Source of the DNA: Gammaproteobacteria bacterium
GTDB lineage: Bacteria; Pseudomonadota; Gammaproteobacteria; Steroidobacterales; Steroidobacteraceae
Assembly (NCBI GenBank): GCA_030039615.1
Contig: JASHVF010000261.1
Location: 1 to 16,485, forward strand
Reading direction: 5' to 3'
DNA length: 16,485 bases
In this document: in pieces, positions 14,165-16,485 of the stretch
Numbering within the stretch: position 1 is the first letter of the stretch
How the letters are laid out: every line of letters starts with the position of its first letter
Program-made: the position numbers and the translations under genes
The notes under the pieces: model-generated
Told to the model about the DNA's origin: nothing
The model's database searches: none
The model's input: the letters and a program-made list of their open reading frames with translations, nothing else

Positions 14165-15892
14165 ATGCGTCTCGACCGGCTGCCGATCTCGGTACTGCGC
14201 CACCGCTATGTCCCGGGCGGCTGGGACGTGCTCGCGTTCCTGCTGGTGTTCGTTTTCTTCATCTACTGCGCGCAGGCGGCCCACGGACTCACCGGCTCGC
14301 TCGCGGGTCTGCAGGCGACGCCGATCTCGCTCGATCCGTCCGCTCTCATCGGCTACTCGGCACGCACGGCGCTGCGCATGGTGGTGGCGATGCTGGCGTC
14401 GCTCGCCTTCACGTTCACCTACGCGACGCTGTGCGCCAAGAGCCCCCGCGCGGAAGTGATCCTGGTGCCGCTGCTGGATTTTCTGCAGTCGGTGCCGATT
14501 TTCGGCTTCTCCTTTCTGACGCTGTTCTTCCTGCAGCTGACTCCGGGGCGCGTGGCGGGCGCGGAGCTCTCCGCCGTCTTCCTGATCTTCACCAGCCAGG
14601 CATGGAACATGGCGTTCAGCTTCTACCACTCGCTGCGCAGCATCCCGGACGAGATGGTGGAGGCGGCGCGCAACTTCCAGCTTTCACCCTGGATGCGCTT
14701 CTGGCGGCTCGAGGTGCCGTTCGCGATGCCGGCGCTCATCTGGAACATGATGATGTCGATGTCCGGCGGCTGGTTCTTCCTGGTGGTCTCGGAGGCCATC
14801 ACCGTCGGTCACACGACCGTGCTGCTGCCGGGCGTCGGCTCCTACATCGCGCTCGCCATCGAGCACAAGAACCTCGCCGCCATCGGCTGGGCGATCGCCG
14901 CCATGTTCATCGTCATCCTGGCCTTCGATCAGCTGGTGTTCCGGCCGCTGAATGCGAGCGCCGACTGGTTCCGGCTCGAGCAGGAGGCGGGCTTCACCGC
15001 GAACCACTCCTGGGCGCTGACCATGATGCGACGCTCACGGCTGCTGCGCCTCATGAGCGCGGCCTTTGCCGCGCTGCTGCACAGTGGCATCCGGCCGGTC
15101 GCCAAGTGGGGCGCGGCGGCCAGGCCGCCGAGCAGCGCCTGGAGGTCGCGCGGGGTCGACTATGCCTGGTACGCCACGCTGATACTGATCGGCGTCGCGG
15201 CGGTCTGGCGCATCGCGGTCTTCGTGCTGGGCGAGGTGCAGCCGGCCGAGATCGGACGCGTCTTCCTTTATGGGATCTTCACGATGCTGCGGGTCGCGGT
15301 GCTGATCGCACTCGCGAGCCTCATCTGGGTGCCGGTCGGCGTCTGGGTGGGACTGCGGCCGCGGGTGGCGAGCGTGGTGCAGCCGATCGCGCAGTTCCTG
15401 GCCGCCTTCCCGCAGAACCTCTTCTATCCGTTCGTGGTCTCGGCCATCGTGGTCTTCAAGCTGGTGCCGGATATCTGGCTGAGCCCGCTCATGATCCTCG
15501 GCACGCAGTGGTACATCCTCTTCAACGTGATCGTCGGCGCCTCCGCGATCGCCCCGGACCTGCGCTACGCGGGCGAGAATCTCGGCGTGCGCGGCTGGCT
15601 GTGGTGGCGCCGGATCGCGCTGCCGGCCGTGTTCCCCTTCTATGTCACCGGGGCGATCACCGCTTCGGGCGGCTCGTGGAATGCCAGCGTCAACGCCGAG
15701 GTCGCCGAGTGGGGCACCGAGACGGTGCGCGCCCACGGCCTCGGCGCCTACATTGCCGACGCGACCGCCGCCGGCGACTTCCAGCGCAACATTCTCGGCA
15801 TCATGGTGCTGAGCCTGCTGGTGGTGACACTCAACCGGGTATTCTGGCGGCCGCTGTACGCGCGTGCCGAGCGCAAGTTCCGCATCAGCTGA
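14165..15892 (+). CDS. ABC transporter permease, duplicated (fused) BPD_transp_1 domains, anion-type (COG4986-like)
   Basis: A 575-residue inner-membrane permease with two homologous halves. The first half has helices around 21-38, 68-90, 105-125, 132-155, 190-215 and 236-258 and an EAA loop EAARNFQLSPWMRFWRLEVP (166-185). The second half, after a linker near 262-332, has helices around 335-356, 371-395, 410-435, 440-462 and 545-560 and an EAA loop AGENLGVRGWLWWRRIALP (469-487). Such duplicated permeases belong to the nitrate/sulfonate/taurine-like anion transporter group (from family knowledge); the substrate cannot be assigned and no binding protein is in the window. ATG at 14165 is chosen because the frame further upstream overlaps the divergent gene. 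It is followed after 27 bases by the ATPase gene. Confidence 0.92.
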   Translation: MRLDRLPISVLRHRYVPGGWDVLAFLLVFVFFIYCAQAAHGLTGSLAGLQATPISLDPSALIGYSARTALRMVVAMLASLAFTFTYATLCAKSPRAEVILVPLLDFLQSVPIFGFSFLTLFFLQLTPGRVAGAELSAVFLIFTSQAWNMAFSFYHSLRSIPDEMVEAARNFQLSPWMRFWRLEVPFAMPALIWNMMMSMSGGWFFLVVSEAITVGHTTVLLPGVGSYIALAIEHKNLAAIGWAIAAMFIVILAFDQLVFRPLNASADWFRLEQEAGFTANHSWALTMMRRSRLLRLMSAAFAALLHSGIRPVAKWGAAARPPSSAWRSRGVDYAWYATLILIGVAAVWRIAVFVLGEVQPAEIGRVFLYGIFTMLRVAVLIALASLIWVPVGVWVGLRPRVASVVQPIAQFLAAFPQNLFYPFVVSAIVVFKLVPDIWLSPLMILGTQWYILFNVIVGASAIAPDLRYAGENLGVRGWLWWRRIALPAVFPFYVTGAITASGGSWNASVNAEVAEWGTETVRAHGLGAYIADATAAGDFQRNILGIMVLSLLVVTLNRVFWRPLYARAERKFRIS

Positions 15893-15907
15893 GAAACCCG
15901 AGCATCC

Positions 15908-15913
15908 GAGGAG
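15908..15913 (+). promoter_or_regulatory. Ribosome binding site supporting the GTG start of the ABC ATPase
   Basis: GAGGAG lies six bases before GTG at 15920. It decides the start of an ATPase that has no ATG before its conserved domain. Confidence 0.7.
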
Positions 15914-15919
15914 ACATCC

Positions 15920-16485
15920 GTGAACGCCACCGCTCCTGCGCTCAACCTGGCGCCGCTGCTCGAAGTGCAGGGGGTATGCAAGTCCTTCCGCAAGCCCGAC
16001 GGCGACGAGCTGGTCGTGCTCGAGCGGGTCGACATGAGGCTGCGCCCCGGCGAGATCGTCGGCCTACTCGGCCGCTCCGGCTCGGGCAAGTCGACGCTGC
16101 TGCGGCAGATCGCCGGCCTCGACGGGCCGACGAGCGGTGTCGTCAACTACCTCGGTCACCCGGTCTCGGGACCCGCCTCGGGGATTGCGATGGTGTTCCA
16201 GAGCTTTGCGCTCTTTCCCTGGCTCACGGTGCTCGAGAACGTGCAGCTCGGGCTCGAGGCGCAGGGAGTCGCCGAGGCCGAGATGCGCAAGCGCTCGCTG
16301 CAGGCCATCGACCTGATCGGGCTCGACGGCTTCGAGTCCGCCTATCCGCGCGAGCTCTCCGGCGGCATGCGCCAGCGGGTCGGATTCGCGCGCGCGCTGG
16401 TGGTGCATCCGAATATCCTGCTGATGGACGAGCCGTTCTCGGCGCTCGACATCCTCACCGCCGAGACGCTGCGCGGCGACTTCCT
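15920..16485 (+). CDS. ABC transporter ATP-binding protein, nitrate/sulfonate type (3' end outside window)
   Basis: The first 188 complete codons of an ABC ATPase that should power the upstream duplicated permease. It shows Walker A GRSGSGKST, the Q-loop VFQSFALFPW, the signature LSGGMRQRVG, and Walker B ILLMDEPFSALD. The N-terminal LLEVQGVCKSFRKPDG starts the nucleotide-binding fold. Start is GTG at 15920 with a strong ribosome site. The gene continues past the window edge, so a C-terminal extension, which ATPases partnering such duplicated permeases sometimes have, cannot be checked. The 27-base gap to the permease indicates one operon. Confidence 0.95.
   Translation, partial: MNATAPALNLAPLLEVQGVCKSFRKPDGDELVVLERVDMRLRPGEIVGLLGRSGSGKSTLLRQIAGLDGPTSGVVNYLGHPVSGPASGIAMVFQSFALFPWLTVLENVQLGLEAQGVAEAEMRKRSLQAIDLIGLDGFESAYPRELSGGMRQRVGFARALVVHPNILLMDEPFSALDILTAETLRGDF

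Noticed and set aside
1..16485. Very frequent CTCGAG and GAGCTC hexamers as possible recognition or repeat signals
   Set aside because: They occur in frame as common Leu-Glu and Glu-Leu codon pairs in GC-rich genes and show no regular spacing or orientation bias.

Overview
The window is very GC-rich and densely coded, with most genes joined by stop/start overlaps. The gene content suggests a proteobacterium. A class III-type PHA synthase end and a xanthomonadin-like chorismatase/ligase/ACP set point to Gammaproteobacteria near Xanthomonadales or Nevskiales, but a betaproteobacterium cannot be excluded from sequence alone. No rRNA, tRNA, CRISPR array or mobile element is visible.

Layout: positions 1-438 (+) are the C-terminal end of a PHA synthase. 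Positions 454-13660 (-) are a compact set of 13 genes for an aryl polyene (APE, xanthomonadin-type) pigment lipid. In transcription order they are: chorismatase (XanB2-like), family 2 glycosyltransferase, acyl carrier protein (XanC-like), aryl:ACP ligase (XanA2-like), a fused dehydratase-acyltransferase, LolA-like carrier, MMPL/RND exporter, alpha/beta hydrolase, membrane-anchored polysaccharide deacetylase, SAM methyltransferase, ketosynthase, ketosynthase-like chain-length factor, hotdog dehydratase and ketoreductase. (Counting the chorismatase and glycosyltransferase, which may sit in a separate leading transcription unit, the list has 14 coding regions.) A small exported protein with 11-residue repeats (13681-14073, -) lies just ahead of the chorismatase. 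Divergently, positions 14165-16485 (+) carry a duplicated ABC permease of the anion-transport type and the start of its ATPase.

Inferred pathway: the chorismatase makes hydroxybenzoate from chorismate. The ligase loads it on the ACP. The KS/CLF pair extends it with malonyl units, and the ketoreductase plus two dehydratases (one free, one fused) turn each extension into a conjugated double bond. The methyltransferase probably decorates the aryl head. Acyltransferase, glycosyltransferase and deacetylase probably build a sugar- or lipid-linked conjugate. The LolA-like protein and the MMPL exporter move it to the outer membrane.

The most interesting points are: the dehydratase-acyltransferase fusion; the deacetylase and hydrolase inside the operon, which hint at an amino-sugar conjugate; a strong hairpin plus a perfect TATAAT box between the glycosyltransferase and the ACP; the ligase gene with no ATG/GTG start at its conserved N-terminus; and the absence here of the second ketosynthase, second ACP and hotdog thioesterase found in enterobacterial APE clusters.
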